Assembly (NCBI RefSeq): GCF_028368975.1
Contig: NZ_JAQNDM010000002.1
Span: forward strand, 8,302,425-8,366,424
Reading direction: 5' to 3'
Length of the DNA: 64,000 nucleotides
DNA from: Stigmatella ashevillena
GTDB lineage: Bacteria; Myxococcota; Myxococcia; Myxococcales; Myxococcaceae
The first letter of the stretch is position 1. Each line of letters starts with the position of its first letter. The notes beneath the pieces were generated by a model, which was not told the DNA's origin, did not search any database, and saw only the letters and a program-made list of their open reading frames with translations. Both the position numbers and the translations under genes were made by a program. Positions 55,675 through 64,000 of the stretch are shown piece by piece.

Positions 55675-56703
55675 ATGAACAAAACCATGAAGGCCGCTGT
55701 CGTGCGTGAGTTTGGCAAGCCGCTGCGAATCGAGGAGGTGGAAGTGCCGCGTCCCGGGCGTGGCGACATCCTGGTGAAGATCCAGGCCTGCGGCGTCTGC
55801 CATACCGATCTGCATGCCGCCGAGGGCGACTGGCCGGTCAAACCCAATCCGCCGTTCATTCCCGGCCATGAAGGCGTTGGTTACGTGGTGGCGGTCGGGG
55901 AAGGTGTCACCCACGTCAAGGAGGGCGACCGTGTCGGTGTTCCCTGGCTGTACGCCGCCTGCGGTTATTGCGAGCACTGTCTGGGCGGCTGGGAGACCCT
56001 GTGCGAGCAGCAAAAGAACACGGGCTACTCGATCAACGGAGGGTTCGCCGAATACGCGCTGGCCCATGCCGATTACGTCGGCCACCTGCCGGAGGGAGTC
56101 GGCTTCGCCGAGATCGCGCCCGTGCTGTGCGCTGGCGTGACCGTCTACAAGGGCCTGAAGGTCACCGATACCCGGCCTGGCGATTGGGTGGTGATCTCCG
56201 GGGTCGGCGGGCTGGGCCACATGGCGGTGCAATACGCCCGGGCCATGGGGCTGAATGTGGCCGCGGTGGACGTGGACGACGGCAAGTTGCAACTGGCCCG
56301 GCGGCTCGGCGCCACGGTGACCGTCAATGCCCTCTCGACCGAGCCTGCGGCCTACCTCAAGAAGGAGATCGGCGGGGCCCACGGGGTGCTGGTCACCGCG
56401 GTGTCTCCCAAGGCCTTCGAACAGGCGCTCGGCATGGTCCGCCGGGGGGGCACGGTGTCGCTCAACGGGCTGCCCCCGGGTGACTTTCCGCTGCCCATCT
56501 TCGGCATGGTGCTCAACGGCATCACCGTGCGCGGCTCGATCGTCGGTACCCGTCTGGACCTCAAGGAGGCCTTGGCCTTCGCCGCGCAGGGCAAGGTCAA
56601 GGCGACCGTGAGCACCGACACGCTGGAGAACATCAACGAGGTGTTCTCACGCATGCACGCGGGCAAGATCGAAGGCCGCGTGGTGCTGGATTTCGCCACC
56701 TGA
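55675..56703 (+). CDS. adhP: Zinc-dependent alcohol dehydrogenase, AdhP type
   Basis: 342 residues from ATG at 55675, AAGGAG eight bases away. Catalytic zinc ligands are Cys in ACGVCHTD and His in GHEGVG; structural zinc Cys cluster is [15 protein letters not shown]. The Rossmann site is [15 protein letters not shown] with Asp (AAVDVDDGK) for NAD. Closely matches bacterial AdhP/AdhA propanol-preferring enzymes that oxidise ethanol or short alcohols to aldehydes. Codon usage includes more weakly biased third positions than most neighbours, which could reflect gene transfer; this is a visual impression. Probably sigma-54 and activator dependent. Confidence 0.92.
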   Translation: MNKTMKAAVVREFGKPLRIEEVEVPRPGRGDILVKIQACGVCHTDLHAAEGDWPVKPNPPFIPGHEGVGYVVAVGEGVTHVKEGDRVGVPWLYAACGYCEHCLGGWETLCEQQKNTGYSINGGFAEYALAHADYVGHLPEGVGFAEIAPVLCAGVTVYKGLKVTDTRPGDWVVISGVGGLGHMAVQYARAMGLNVAAVDVDDGKLQLARRLGATVTVNALSTEPAAYLKKEIGGAHGVLVTAVSPKAFEQALGMVRRGGTVSLNGLPPGDFPLPIFGMVLNGITVRGSIVGTRLDLKEALAFAAQGKVKATVSTDTLENINEVFSRMHAGKIEGRVVLDFAT

Positions 56704-56763
56704 GGCAAGCACGGGAGCCGGGACGCGGTGCAGGCTGGGCCTTCGCCGCGCCCCGGACCGGGA

Positions 56764-57534
56764 TTACCACTGATCGGGGTCGGCTTCCGCGAAGGTCGTG
56801 CCCGCGCCAATCTCGTCGAACCAGATGCTGCGGTTGCCCTGGCTGCCCTGCATGTACTTGTTGTCGTACCAGCCGTTCGCATAGAGGCCGACGCGGAACT
56901 GGAAGTACCGGTCGTCGGAAACGGTGGTGCTCAGGTTGTACTGCTCGAGGACCTTGTTGCCGTCAAACCACATCTTGTAGAAGCCCGTGCCGTCGCTCGC
57001 CCACTTCGCGTGGATCACGACCTTGTGCCAATCACCCGCGGTGACGGTGGCCAGGTTGCCGAACGTGACAGTCTTCTGCGCGCAGATCGAGCCTTGCTTG
57101 ACGCGCGTGAAGAGCTGGTTGCCCGACAGCCAGATCATGCTGGACGGCATGTAGTCGTCGCAGCCGGTATTGGAGAAGTCCGCGATGAACTGGGCGATGT
57201 TGTACGACTGAGGCTGGAACTGCCAGTCGGCCTGCAGCCGGAACGCGAAGCCGTAGAAGCCGGTATCGCCGCGGCGGTACACGTTGTTCTTCACGACCTC
57301 CGAGTGGTAGCGGCCCGTGTACGAGGGATCGTAGATCTGCGTCACCTTGATGGCGGTGGGGCTGCCGCCGTAGGTGACGTTCGTCACTTCCGTGACGGTG
57401 CCGTTGTGCTCCCGGTTGATGGAGTTCCAGCCGGACACGGTGCCCGTGTTGTGGAAGATGACGGCGGCCTCTGCAACCAGGGCAACCGCGAACAGAGAGG
57501 CGCCGACAGTGACGCCGATGTGTTTGAGGTTCAT
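56764..57534 (-). CDS. Secreted polysaccharide lyase, PL20 glucuronan lyase-like
   Basis: 256 residues with signal peptide (about 1-23). The mature domain is a beta-jelly-roll lyase of the heparin-lyase-I/PL20 type, recalled from fungal glucuronan lyases: YTGRYHSEVVKNNVYRRGD, FYGFAFRLQADWQF, QFIADFSNTGCDDYMPSSM, WHKVVIHAKWASDGTGFYKM and the end IWFDEIGAGTTFAEADPDQW. Such enzymes split beta-1,4-glucuronic acid polymers by beta-elimination. Substrate is by resemblance only. Two genes downstream in transcription order of the GH55-like gene, separated by a strong terminator, so it should have its own promoter. Confidence 0.75.
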   Translation of the reverse strand: MNLKHIGVTVGASLFAVALVAEAAVIFHNTGTVSGWNSINREHNGTVTEVTNVTYGGSPTAIKVTQIYDPSYTGRYHSEVVKNNVYRRGDTGFYGFAFRLQADWQFQPQSYNIAQFIADFSNTGCDDYMPSSMIWLSGNQLFTRVKQGSICAQKTVTFGNLATVTAGDWHKVVIHAKWASDGTGFYKMWFDGNKVLEQYNLSTTVSDDRYFQFRVGLYANGWYDNKYMQGSQGNRSIWFDEIGAGTTFAEADPDQW

Positions 57535-57689
57535 GGAGTCTCGGGGGAGATGGGTGAACGGAGACGGGACCGGGTTCCCGATGGGGGGGGAACAGGATCA
57601 GCCTCTTAGCCAGGAAATTCTGGTTAATGAAAGGATACACGATTTACAACGTTCTCGGAACCTGATTTCGCGGAGTCAGGGTTCGCGAC

Positions 57690-57738
57690 AAACAAAACGG
57701 CCCCCTCTTCCCGCGAAGTTGCCGGGGAGAGGGGGCCG
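57690..57738 (-). terminator. Strong rho-independent terminator after the GH55-like gene
   Basis: On the minus strand CGGCCCCCTCT (complement of 57738-57728) pairs with AGAGGGGGCCG (complement of 57708-57698), a perfect 11-base stem. It is followed by TTTTGTTTGT (complement of 57697-57688). This is the clearest terminator in the window. Confidence 0.9.
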
Positions 57739-57764
57739 CTCAGGCAAGAGACTTCTTCAAGCCA

Positions 57765-60122
57765 TCAAGGCTTGGTCCAGGTGTAGGTCCCAGAGTCGTA
57801 CTGCGCGCCGTTCTTGTTGTAGGTGAACGAGTACGTGACGACCTTGCCGGCACTCAGACCGGTCACGTTGGTCTCGAAGCGGGCCGAGGAGCTGTTGTAC
57901 GTCATGGTGACGTTCTGCTGTCCGATGCCCGAGTAGCTGTAGTGCACGATGACGTAGCTGGCGGTGAAGCCAGTGGGCTTGAACCACAGGAGCGCCTGGG
58001 TGGAGTTGACGTTGGCCGCGCCATACGTGAACTCGGTACCGCTTCCGCCGCCTGCCTGCGTGGTGGCCGTCGCGGTGTTGCTGGCCGCCGAGGCGTTGCC
58101 CGCCGCATCCCGTGCCTTGACGGTGTAGCTGTAGGCCGTCGAGGCCGCCAGCCCCGTGTCGCTGTACGAGTTCGTGCCCGAGGAGCCCACGGCCGAGCCG
58201 TTGCGGTAGACGTCGTAGCCGCTCACGCCCACGTTGTCCGAGGAGGCGCTCCAGCTCAGGTTGATCTGGCTGCTCGAGGTGGCCGTCGCGAGCAGGTTCG
58301 CAGGCGTGGTCGGCGCCTGGGTGTCCGGCGTACCGACACCGGTTCCCGCGAACTCGGAGACGGTCTGACGCATGGCCGTGGCGGGGGTGCTGCCGTAGAC
58401 CCTGCCACCGGTTCCGTTGATGACGTGGGTGATTTCGCTGCCGGCCACGCCGTTCAACCAGATGGTGGTCATGTGGTGGATCTTGACGCCCGTGACGTTG
58501 GGCACCTCGATTGCGTTCTCCAGCTTGACGGGCGCATCGCGGAAGTAGGAGTACACGCCCACGCCCCAGGCCTCGTGGCTGGTCACCGAGTTGGCCACCT
58601 TGTACGAGGCATACCCGTTGGCCGAGCCATTCATCCAGGAGGCCTGGTTGGGGATGTCGTAGGGAATCTCGGACTGGTAGAAGTACACCCGGCCGCCGTT
58701 GCCATTCCACAGCGTCTGGTACTCGTTGTGGTGCTCGTTGAACAGGCCGTACATGGTGACGTTGCGTCCATTGACGACCAGGCCGTTCTTCGTGGGGTTG
58801 GTGGTCCAAGCGGCGCCCTCACCGTGGTCCGCGCGCCACAGCCAGAGCTGATCGCCCACGACGTGGTTGCTGTTGATCTTGATGCCGACGTCGTTCCGGC
58901 CCACCCAGGAGCCGCCGGTCCGGACGGTCAGATCGTAGAGGAAGGTCGGGTTGGCCGAGTGGTCGGCCGAGCTGCCCGTGGGGCCGACTTCCAGGATGCT
59001 GGGAGAGTTGACTGGGCCTGCCTCGAGGATCAGACCCGCGAGCTTCACGCCGGGCACGTCGGCGACCGCGATGACGGGCTTGCCCACCGTGGGGGTCAGC
59101 GAGGGAACGCCGAGCCCCAGGAGGATGGTGTTGGCGTTGTTGACGCGAAGCGTGTCATTCAGCCGGTAGATGCCCGGGGTGAACAGCAGGTGCTTGCCCT
59201 GGGTCAGCGCGGTGTTGAGGGTCGCGGCGGTGTCCGTCTCCGGGCGGGCAATGTAGAACTGGGAGATGGGCAGCGACTGGCCCGGGGTGGGGCCATTGGC
59301 CCAGCTGACACCCTGGGTGTTGGTCTGGAGCGCCGGGACGAAGACGTAGTACTGCCCACTGCTGGTGTAGAGGTAGGGCTTCTCGCGGATGATCGGCGTC
59401 CTGTCGATGACGGTGTAGGGCGGCTCCGGGAACGTTCCCGACGGGGTGTTGACGCTGCCCATGAACACCATGTTCCACACGGCGTTGGACCAGCTCCCCA
59501 TCTTGCTGTTGCGGGTGAACCATTGCTGCTGCGAGGCGGGAACGATGGCCCCGTCCACGAGGGAGTCCGCGAGAAATCCGCCGCTGGCCCAGCCGGCGTT
59601 CCAGTTCTCGTCGAACTCGAACAAGTCCAGCTCGCCCTTGACGTGCAGGCGCCGCAGGGGCGCGGCCTGGGAGACGGCGATCCGCGTGATGCCGTTGGAG
59701 GGGGTGACGGCGAAGTTCTCGAACGTCCGCCAGAAGTTGCAGGTCGAGTTGGCGGCGGGCATCCACTTGGCGTTGACGTTCACCCCGCCAAGGATGTTCA
59801 CGTCGTCCGGGTTCTGCCCCAGGCCGGCCACGTGGGTGTAGAAGCCGACATTGAAGGTGACGTTGTACGAGCCCGGCTTGAAGAACAGGGCGTAGCGCTC
59901 AGGGCCGAACTGGTTGGACTCCATCTGCGTGAACACGGTGTTGGCGACATTGTTGATGTCACCTGCCGCCATGGTCGGATCGAAGACGTAGACGCGGGGC
60001 CCGAAGATGGTGGTGTTCGCCTGGGAAATCGGCGTCGCCGCTTCGGCCGCCCCCAGCGGGAGCGCGCAGAGGCTCGCCGCGGCGGCCACTGCGGAAATCG
60101 TTGAGGCCAAACTTTTGTTCAT
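57765..60122 (-). CDS. Secreted GH55-like beta-helix protein with FN3 and CBM56-like modules
   Basis: 785 residues with signal peptide (cleaved about 27). The large N-terminal part (about 30-590) resembles GH55-type/'coagulation factor 5/8' bacterial beta-helix proteins (FGPRVYVFDPTM, KHLLFTPGIYRL, NTILLGLGVPSLTP, ADHGEGAAWT). GH55 enzymes are exo- or endo-beta-1,3-glucanases, but I cannot point to the catalytic acid. An FN3 domain (about 597-690) leads to a C-terminal module (about 694-785; YGAANVNSTQALLWFKPTGF, then YSFTYNKNGAQYDSGTYTW) like CBM56, which binds beta-1,3-glucan. Probably secreted to degrade fungal or algal wall glucan. Confidence 0.8.
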   Translation of the reverse strand: MNKSLASTISAVAAAASLCALPLGAAEAATPISQANTTIFGPRVYVFDPTMAAGDINNVANTVFTQMESNQFGPERYALFFKPGSYNVTFNVGFYTHVAGLGQNPDDVNILGGVNVNAKWMPAANSTCNFWRTFENFAVTPSNGITRIAVSQAAPLRRLHVKGELDLFEFDENWNAGWASGGFLADSLVDGAIVPASQQQWFTRNSKMGSWSNAVWNMVFMGSVNTPSGTFPEPPYTVIDRTPIIREKPYLYTSSGQYYVFVPALQTNTQGVSWANGPTPGQSLPISQFYIARPETDTAATLNTALTQGKHLLFTPGIYRLNDTLRVNNANTILLGLGVPSLTPTVGKPVIAVADVPGVKLAGLILEAGPVNSPSILEVGPTGSSADHSANPTFLYDLTVRTGGSWVGRNDVGIKINSNHVVGDQLWLWRADHGEGAAWTTNPTKNGLVVNGRNVTMYGLFNEHHNEYQTLWNGNGGRVYFYQSEIPYDIPNQASWMNGSANGYASYKVANSVTSHEAWGVGVYSYFRDAPVKLENAIEVPNVTGVKIHHMTTIWLNGVAGSEITHVINGTGGRVYGSTPATAMRQTVSEFAGTGVGTPDTQAPTTPANLLATATSSSQINLSWSASSDNVGVSGYDVYRNGSAVGSSGTNSYSDTGLAASTAYSYTVKARDAAGNASAASNTATATTQAGGGSGTEFTYGAANVNSTQALLWFKPTGFTASYVIVHYSYSGIGQQNVTMTYNSSSARFETNVTGLSAGKVVTYSFTYNKNGAQYDSGTYTWTKP

Positions 60123-60316
60123 TGCCTTGTCTCCTGGGGGATGCACTGCGTGTGTTGACGCTGTTTCAGACTGCCGGGGTAAAGGCGGACGCACGAGCAG
60201 GACCGGGCCTGGCTCGGGACCGTGGGGGCGCTGTCTTCGGGTGCCAAGGGGAAGGACGCAGCTCAAAAAGACTGCGAGGCGCTCTCAATAACAGATTTAG
60301 ATTCGGTTATCCAGAA

Positions 60317-60346
60317 AGTAAAGTTTTCTTTTGTTATCAGCGTCAA
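60317..60346 (-). promoter_or_regulatory. Candidate promoter of the GH55-like gene
   Basis: On the minus strand TTGACG (60346-60341, five of six) and TTTACT (60322-60317, four of six) with an 18-base spacer in AT-rich DNA. Start of transcription would be near 60310, leader about 190 bases. Confidence 0.45.
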
Positions 60347-60358
60347 CGCGGGATGACC

Positions 60359-60374
60359 GTCTTGCACGCAAGAC
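60359..60374. promoter_or_regulatory. Perfect 16-bp palindrome, likely operator
   Basis: GTCTTGCACGCAAGAC: seven paired bases around AC. It sits just upstream of the -35 box of the GH55-like promoter, centred at about -56. A regulator half-site pair is the simplest reading. A second dyad, GACGCA-A-TGCGTC, lies at 60424-60436. Confidence 0.5.
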
Positions 60375-60570
60375 AGGAGTTGTCTGGAAGAAATCAGGTG
60401 ACGCCGTGTGTCAAAACGGATGTGACGCAATGCGTCTCATGCCCAAATGACAACGTTTGGATTGGCGGATGCGACCTGATGGGCCATGGGGCGGAGGGCA
60501 CCGCATGCCCTCGCTACAAAGACGCTCCCATGGATTCAGTCAAACGGCTAAAGACAACTCAAACAGTGGC

Positions 60571-60600
60571 AGAGGCCCACGCCGTTTCGTGTGGGCCTCT
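60571..60600 (-). terminator. Hairpin terminator after glnS
   Basis: AGAGGCCCAC (60571-60580) and GTGGGCCTCT (60591-60600), a perfect 10-base stem with a 10-base loop, 19 bases after the glnS stop. A short T-containing run follows on the minus strand. Confidence 0.75.
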
Positions 60601-60619
60601 GGAAAGCCAGACCTGGCGC

Positions 60620-62308
60620 CTACTTGCCCTTGACCTGCTCCTTGGCCCACGAGTCCTTCAACGTCACCGTGCGGTTGAAGACGGGCTTGCCGGGCTGAGA
60701 GTCCTTCGAGTCCACGTTGAAGTATCCCAGCCGTTCGAACTGGAAGAAGGCCTCGGGGGTTGCCTGGGCGAGCATCGGCTCGACGCGGGCGTTGGGGAGC
60801 ACCTCGAGCGAGCTCGGGTTCAAGAACGTCTTGAAGTCCTTGTCCTTGTCGCGGTCCGGGTGCTCCACGGAGAAGAGCCGGTCATAGAGCCGCACCTCGG
60901 CCACGGGCGCGCTGGCCGGTACCCAGTGCAGGGTGCCCTTGACCTTGCGGCCATCCGGCGAGTCTCCGCCCCGGGTGGCCGGATCATAGCTGCACCGCAG
61001 CTCCACCACCTGGCCCTTGTCGTCCTTGACGACGCGCTCGCACTTGATGAAGTACGCCGAGCGGAGGCGAACCTCCTTGCCGGGCGCCAGCCGGAAGAAC
61101 CCCTTGGTGGGCTCCTCCATGAAGTCATCCGCCTCGATGTACAGCTCGCGCTCGAACCGGAGCATGCGCTTGCCCAGCTCTTCCTTGAGCGGGTGGTTGG
61201 CGGTTTCCAACTCCTCGCTTTGGCCCGCGGGATAGTTCTCGATGACGACCTTGAGGGGCCGCAGCACCGCCATGGCCCGGGGGGCGCGCTCGTTGAGATC
61301 CTCCCGGATGCACAGCTCCAGCAGGCTCATGTCGATCCAGCTGTCCGTCTTGCTCACGCCGATGCGCGTGGCGAAGTCTCGCAGGGAGGCCGAGGTGCAG
61401 CCCCGCCGGCGCAGGCCGCTGATGGTCATCATGCGCGGGTCGTCCCACCCGGACACCAGCCCCTCGGTCACCATCTGGAGCAGCTTGCGCTTGCTCATCA
61501 CCGTGTAGGTGAGCTTCAGGCGCGCGAACTCGTACTGGTGCGGCCGGCTCCCCTGGATGAGGCTGTCGACGATCCAGTCGTAGAGCACCCTCCGGTTCTC
61601 GAACTCCAGGGTACAGATGGAGTGGGTGATGCCCTCGATGGCATCCGACAGGCAGTGGGCGAAGTCGTAGAGCGGGTAGATGCACCACGTGTCGCCGGTG
61701 CGGTGGTGGTGCGCGTGGCGGATCCGGTAGATGGGCGGATCCCTCAGCACCGGGTTGGGCGATGCCATGTCGATCTTCGCCCGCAGGGTGTGCTTGCCAT
61801 CCGGGAACTCGCCGGCCCGCATGCGGCGGAACAGGTCCAGGTTCTCCTCGACGGAGCGGCTGCGGTACGGGCTGTCCCGGCCCGGCGTGTTGAAGTCACC
61901 GCGGTACTCGCTGATCTCATCGGCGGTGAGGCTGCACACGTACGCCTTGCCCTGCTGGATGAGCGAGACGGCGAAGCCATACAGCTTCTCGAAGTAGTCC
62001 GAGGCGAAGAACTTCCGGTCGTCCCAGTCGCCTCCGAGCCACTTCACGTCCCGCTCGATGGACTGGACGTAGTCGGTGTCCTCGGTGAGGGGGTTGGTGT
62101 CATCCAGGCGCAGGTTGCACTTGCCGCCGTATTGCTGGGCCAGTCCGAAGTTCAGGCAGATGGCCTTGGCGTGCCCGATATGAAGGTAGCCATTGGGTTC
62201 TGGGGGGAAGCGTGTGTGCACCCGCCCGCCGTGCTTTCCCGAGCGCCGGTCCTCCTCGATGATCTCCTGGAGGAAATTCTGGCCCTGCGCCTCACTGATC
62301 GTCGTCAT
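60620..62308 (-). CDS. glnS: Glutaminyl-tRNA synthetase
   Basis: 562 residues. HIGH motif HIGH at 43-46 ([20 protein letters not shown]) and the MSKRKL equivalent of KMSKS near residue 270. The anticodon-binding beta-barrels form the C-terminal half (about 340-555). It charges tRNA-Gln directly with glutamine. Its presence means the organism does not rely only on the transamidation route. The gene is monocistronic: own terminator and 149-bp spacer to the PilZ gene. Confidence 0.97.
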   Translation of the reverse strand: MTTISEAQGQNFLQEIIEEDRRSGKHGGRVHTRFPPEPNGYLHIGHAKAICLNFGLAQQYGGKCNLRLDDTNPLTEDTDYVQSIERDVKWLGGDWDDRKFFASDYFEKLYGFAVSLIQQGKAYVCSLTADEISEYRGDFNTPGRDSPYRSRSVEENLDLFRRMRAGEFPDGKHTLRAKIDMASPNPVLRDPPIYRIRHAHHHRTGDTWCIYPLYDFAHCLSDAIEGITHSICTLEFENRRVLYDWIVDSLIQGSRPHQYEFARLKLTYTVMSKRKLLQMVTEGLVSGWDDPRMMTISGLRRRGCTSASLRDFATRIGVSKTDSWIDMSLLELCIREDLNERAPRAMAVLRPLKVVIENYPAGQSEELETANHPLKEELGKRMLRFERELYIEADDFMEEPTKGFFRLAPGKEVRLRSAYFIKCERVVKDDKGQVVELRCSYDPATRGGDSPDGRKVKGTLHWVPASAPVAEVRLYDRLFSVEHPDRDKDKDFKTFLNPSSLEVLPNARVEPMLAQATPEAFFQFERLGYFNVDSKDSQPGKPVFNRTVTLKDSWAKEQVKGK

Positions 62309-62457
62309 GGCCGCCCATCCTCTTGGAGCTTTCCAGCATCGGCAAGGGGAACGGAGTTCACGCGGTGTAAATGTCCGCGCAGGCTTGCCCTGCGGCCCAG
62401 CTCAGAGGGAAGCGCGCGTGGCTCCCCGCGCGCTTCTTTCCAGGCTGTCGGGACTCA

Positions 62458-62946
62458 TCAGGCGGGGATGCGGGACAGGGCCGCGTCGAACAGGATCATC
62501 TCCAGCCGGTCCTGGTCGTACTCGGACATGCCCTCGAAGGCGAACGAGAGCCGGTAGTTGCCGATCTGCTTCTTGGAGGCCATGACGCGGGCGCGGCCAA
62601 TGACGGGATCCATGCCGTCTGGCATCCGCAGGGTGTAGCCCACCAGCTCCTTCTCCCCGGGGGCCTTGGTGAGCACCACCGAGAAGCCCCCCTTGGAGAT
62701 GTCCAGGGTCATCGCCCGGACGATGCCGGTGTTGAGGCTCAGTTCGATCTGCATGGCTTGCGCGACGCGGAACGTCTGGCGGGCCATCTCGCCGGGCCGC
62801 AGGGTCATCCCCTGGGCCGCGGTCAGCGCGCGGGCGAATTGCTCCCGGGCCATGAGGTAGAGCTGCTTCTCGTCGTCGTTGAGCTGCTTTTGACGGGCTC
62901 TCTTGTGGAGCGCCCGGAATTCCTGGAGCCAAGCGTTGATGCTCAT
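62458..62946 (-). CDS. PilZ-domain protein
   Basis: 162 residues. Region about 50-140 has the PilZ c-di-GMP motifs RQTFR (RxxxR) and DISKGG (DxSxxG). A helical N-terminal part (about 1-48) has no match I recognise. It probably binds c-di-GMP and affects motility or surface functions. Divergent from the PLP decarboxylase gene with a 138-bp spacer. Confidence 0.88.
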   Translation of the reverse strand: MSINAWLQEFRALHKRARQKQLNDDEKQLYLMAREQFARALTAAQGMTLRPGEMARQTFRVAQAMQIELSLNTGIVRAMTLDISKGGFSVVLTKAPGEKELVGYTLRMPDGMDPVIGRARVMASKKQIGNYRLSFAFEGMSEYDQDRLEMILFDAALSRIPA

Positions 62947-63084
62947 GGTGAGATGCTATGCGCCACGGACAAGGAAGTGCACGTCCTCGATGGTGCTCCA
63001 CCCGGGAGCTGGCGCTCCTTTCAGCTCTTTCCATTCTGACGTGGGAGGTGCTGGGAGCGGTACGAAATGTGCGAGGGAGCTGGG

Positions 63085-64000
63085 ATGACGTCGAAGCCGC
63101 TGCCAAAGAACAAGCGCTCGAAAGAGGATGTGCTCGCGGAGTTGCGGACCCTGCGCGCGGAGGACGCGCGCTGGAAGGAGGGGCGCACCTTCAGCCTCGT
63201 CTACCACGTGGATGACGAGCACTCGGCGCTGCTCAAGGAGGCCTATGGCGAGTTCATCTCCGAGAACGGGCTGTCGCCCCTGGCCTTTCCGTCCTTGCGC
63301 CGCATGGAGTCCGAGGTGATTTCCATGGCCGCGGGGCTGTTCCACGGCAATGAGGACGTGGCGGGCACGATGACCACGGGGGGCACCGAGAGCATCATGA
63401 TGGCGGTGAAGGCCGCCCGGCAGTGGGCCCGCGAGGAGAAGGGAATCGGCCGCCCGGAGATGATCGTCCCCCTGTCGGTCCACCCCGCCTTCGAGAAGGC
63501 GGCGCACTACTTCGACGTGGACATCCAGCACGCGGCCCTGGGGGCGGACTTCCGGGTGGACGTGCGGGACGTGGAGCGCCTCATCACCCCGCGCACGGCG
63601 CTCATCGTGGGCAGTGCCCCCCCGTACCCCCAGGGGGTCATGGACCCCATCTCCGAGCTGGCCGCGCTGGCTCAGGCCCGGGGGTTGCTGTTCCATGTGG
63701 ATGCGTGTCTGGGCGGGTTCTTCCTGCCGTTCGCGAGGAAGCTCGGCCGGGACATTCCCCCGTTCGACTTCGAGGTTCCCGGCGTCACCTCGCTGTCCGC
63801 GGACCTCCACAAGTATGGCTATGCGGCCAAGGGGGCCTCGGTGGTGCTGTACCGGGACCGCGCGTTGAGGCGGCACCAGTTCTTCACCTATGGCGGGTGG
63901 CCGGGCGGGTTGTATGCCTCCCCGTCGATGACGGGGACGCGGCCTGGGGGGGCGATCGCCGCGGCCTGGGCGGTGATGCACGCCCTGGGCGAGGAGGGCT
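63085..64000 (+). CDS. PLP-dependent decarboxylase/S1P lyase-like, 3' end missing
   Basis: 305 visible residues from the ATG at 63085 (GGGAG upstream); the frame is open to the window edge. Group II decarboxylase fold: TMTTGGTESIMMAVKAAR (PLP phosphate loop), HVDACLGGF (Asp206) and Lys243 in SADLHKYGYAAKG (Schiff base). The sequence resembles sphingosine-1-phosphate lyase and other PLP amino-acid or sphingoid-base lyases. Myxobacteria make sphingolipids, so the first is plausible. The substrate is undecided without the C-terminus. Confidence 0.87.
   Translation, partial: MTSKPLPKNKRSKEDVLAELRTLRAEDARWKEGRTFSLVYHVDDEHSALLKEAYGEFISENGLSPLAFPSLRRMESEVISMAAGLFHGNEDVAGTMTTGGTESIMMAVKAARQWAREEKGIGRPEMIVPLSVHPAFEKAAHYFDVDIQHAALGADFRVDVRDVERLITPRTALIVGSAPPYPQGVMDPISELAALAQARGLLFHVDACLGGFFLPFARKLGRDIPPFDFEVPGVTSLSADLHKYGYAAKGASVVLYRDRALRRHQFFTYGGWPGGLYASPSMTGTRPGGAIAAAWAVMHALGEEG

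Larger units (their letters stand above)
60123..60619. other. 497-bp spacer between glnS and the GH55-like gene
   Basis: No gene is seen here. It holds the leader and promoter of the GH55-like gene, an AT-rich stretch (60285-60340) unlike the surrounding GC, two perfect palindromes, and the glnS terminator at 60571-60600. The long leader of about 190 bases is unusual for this window. Confidence 0.7.

Noticed and set aside
57942-60104. Plus-strand open frame of about 720 codons antisense to the GH55-like gene
   Set aside because: Composition is Arg/Val/Asp-rich repeats of the reverse complement, with no start signal or domain.

Overview
The window is a GC-rich, densely coded bacterial chromosome segment that looks myxobacterial, probably from the Cystobacterineae (Stigmatella, Archangium, Hyalangium or Myxococcus type). 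The evidence is Hanks-type Ser/Thr kinases (one fused to WD40 propellers), FHA proteins, two sigma-54 activators, a tandem pair of WYL regulators, many lipoproteins with proline- or serine-rich linkers, strong GC3 bias that creates very long antisense open frames, and paralogues of DUF3332 and DUF885 type. The genus is an inference. I found no rRNA, tRNA, CRISPR array, prophage or insertion sequence.

Layout. 1-3.2 kb: end of an alpha/beta hydrolase overlapping a TetR regulator, then two overlapping SPFH membrane proteins. 3.2-8 kb: short-chain dehydrogenase, DUF885 lipoprotein, soluble Ser/Thr kinase, and a gamma-butyrobetaine hydroxylase-like dioxygenase whose ribosome binding site is mirrored by a perfect anti-SD arm. 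8-12.2 kb: a PEP-dependent dihydroxyacetone kinase operon, dhaK-dhaL-dhaM, in which DhaM is fused to HPr and a full-length Enzyme I, so the phosphorelay is self-contained. 12.3-20.5 kb: Bcp peroxiredoxin, DUF3332 protein, FHA-type sigma-54 activator, a 900-residue tandem amidohydrolase with a degenerate second half, a secreted beta-propeller lipoprotein and a methyltransferase. 20.5-25.5 kb: a two-component system divergent from a propeller/di-haem cytochrome lipoprotein and a cupin. 25.5-32 kb: cell-surface unknowns, gpsA, hflX and proB. 32-37.4 kb: two WYL regulators, a membrane FHA protein and a cardiolipin synthase-like phospholipase D. 37.5-48.3 kb: ferritin-like lipoprotein, aconitase, S41 peptidase, a frameshifted secreted protein, a small RelA/SpoT-type HD hydrolase, an ArfB-like release factor, a zinc dehydrogenase, a histone-like basic protein, peptide deformylase and a GlsB-type membrane protein.

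48.5-56.7 kb: a WD40 kinase converging on an amidase, then an AcoR-type sigma-54 activator divergent from an alcohol dehydrogenase. Their intergenic region carries a near-consensus -24/-12 promoter and inverted repeats, which together suggest a complete regulatory switch. 56.7-60.6 kb: two secreted polysaccharide-degrading proteins (PL20 glucuronan lyase-like, and a GH55-like beta-helix with FN3 and a CBM56-like module), whose likely substrates are fungal or algal wall glucans. 60.6-64 kb: glnS, a PilZ protein and the start of a PLP-dependent sphingosine-1-phosphate-lyase-like decarboxylase.

The best leads for something undescribed are the paired PL20/GH55-like predation locus with palindromes in its leader, the sigma-54/alcohol dehydrogenase switch, the self-sufficient DhaM-HPr-EI fusion, the frameshifted CxxCH protein and the SPFH pair. 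I did not find an unmistakable new defence or biosynthetic system.
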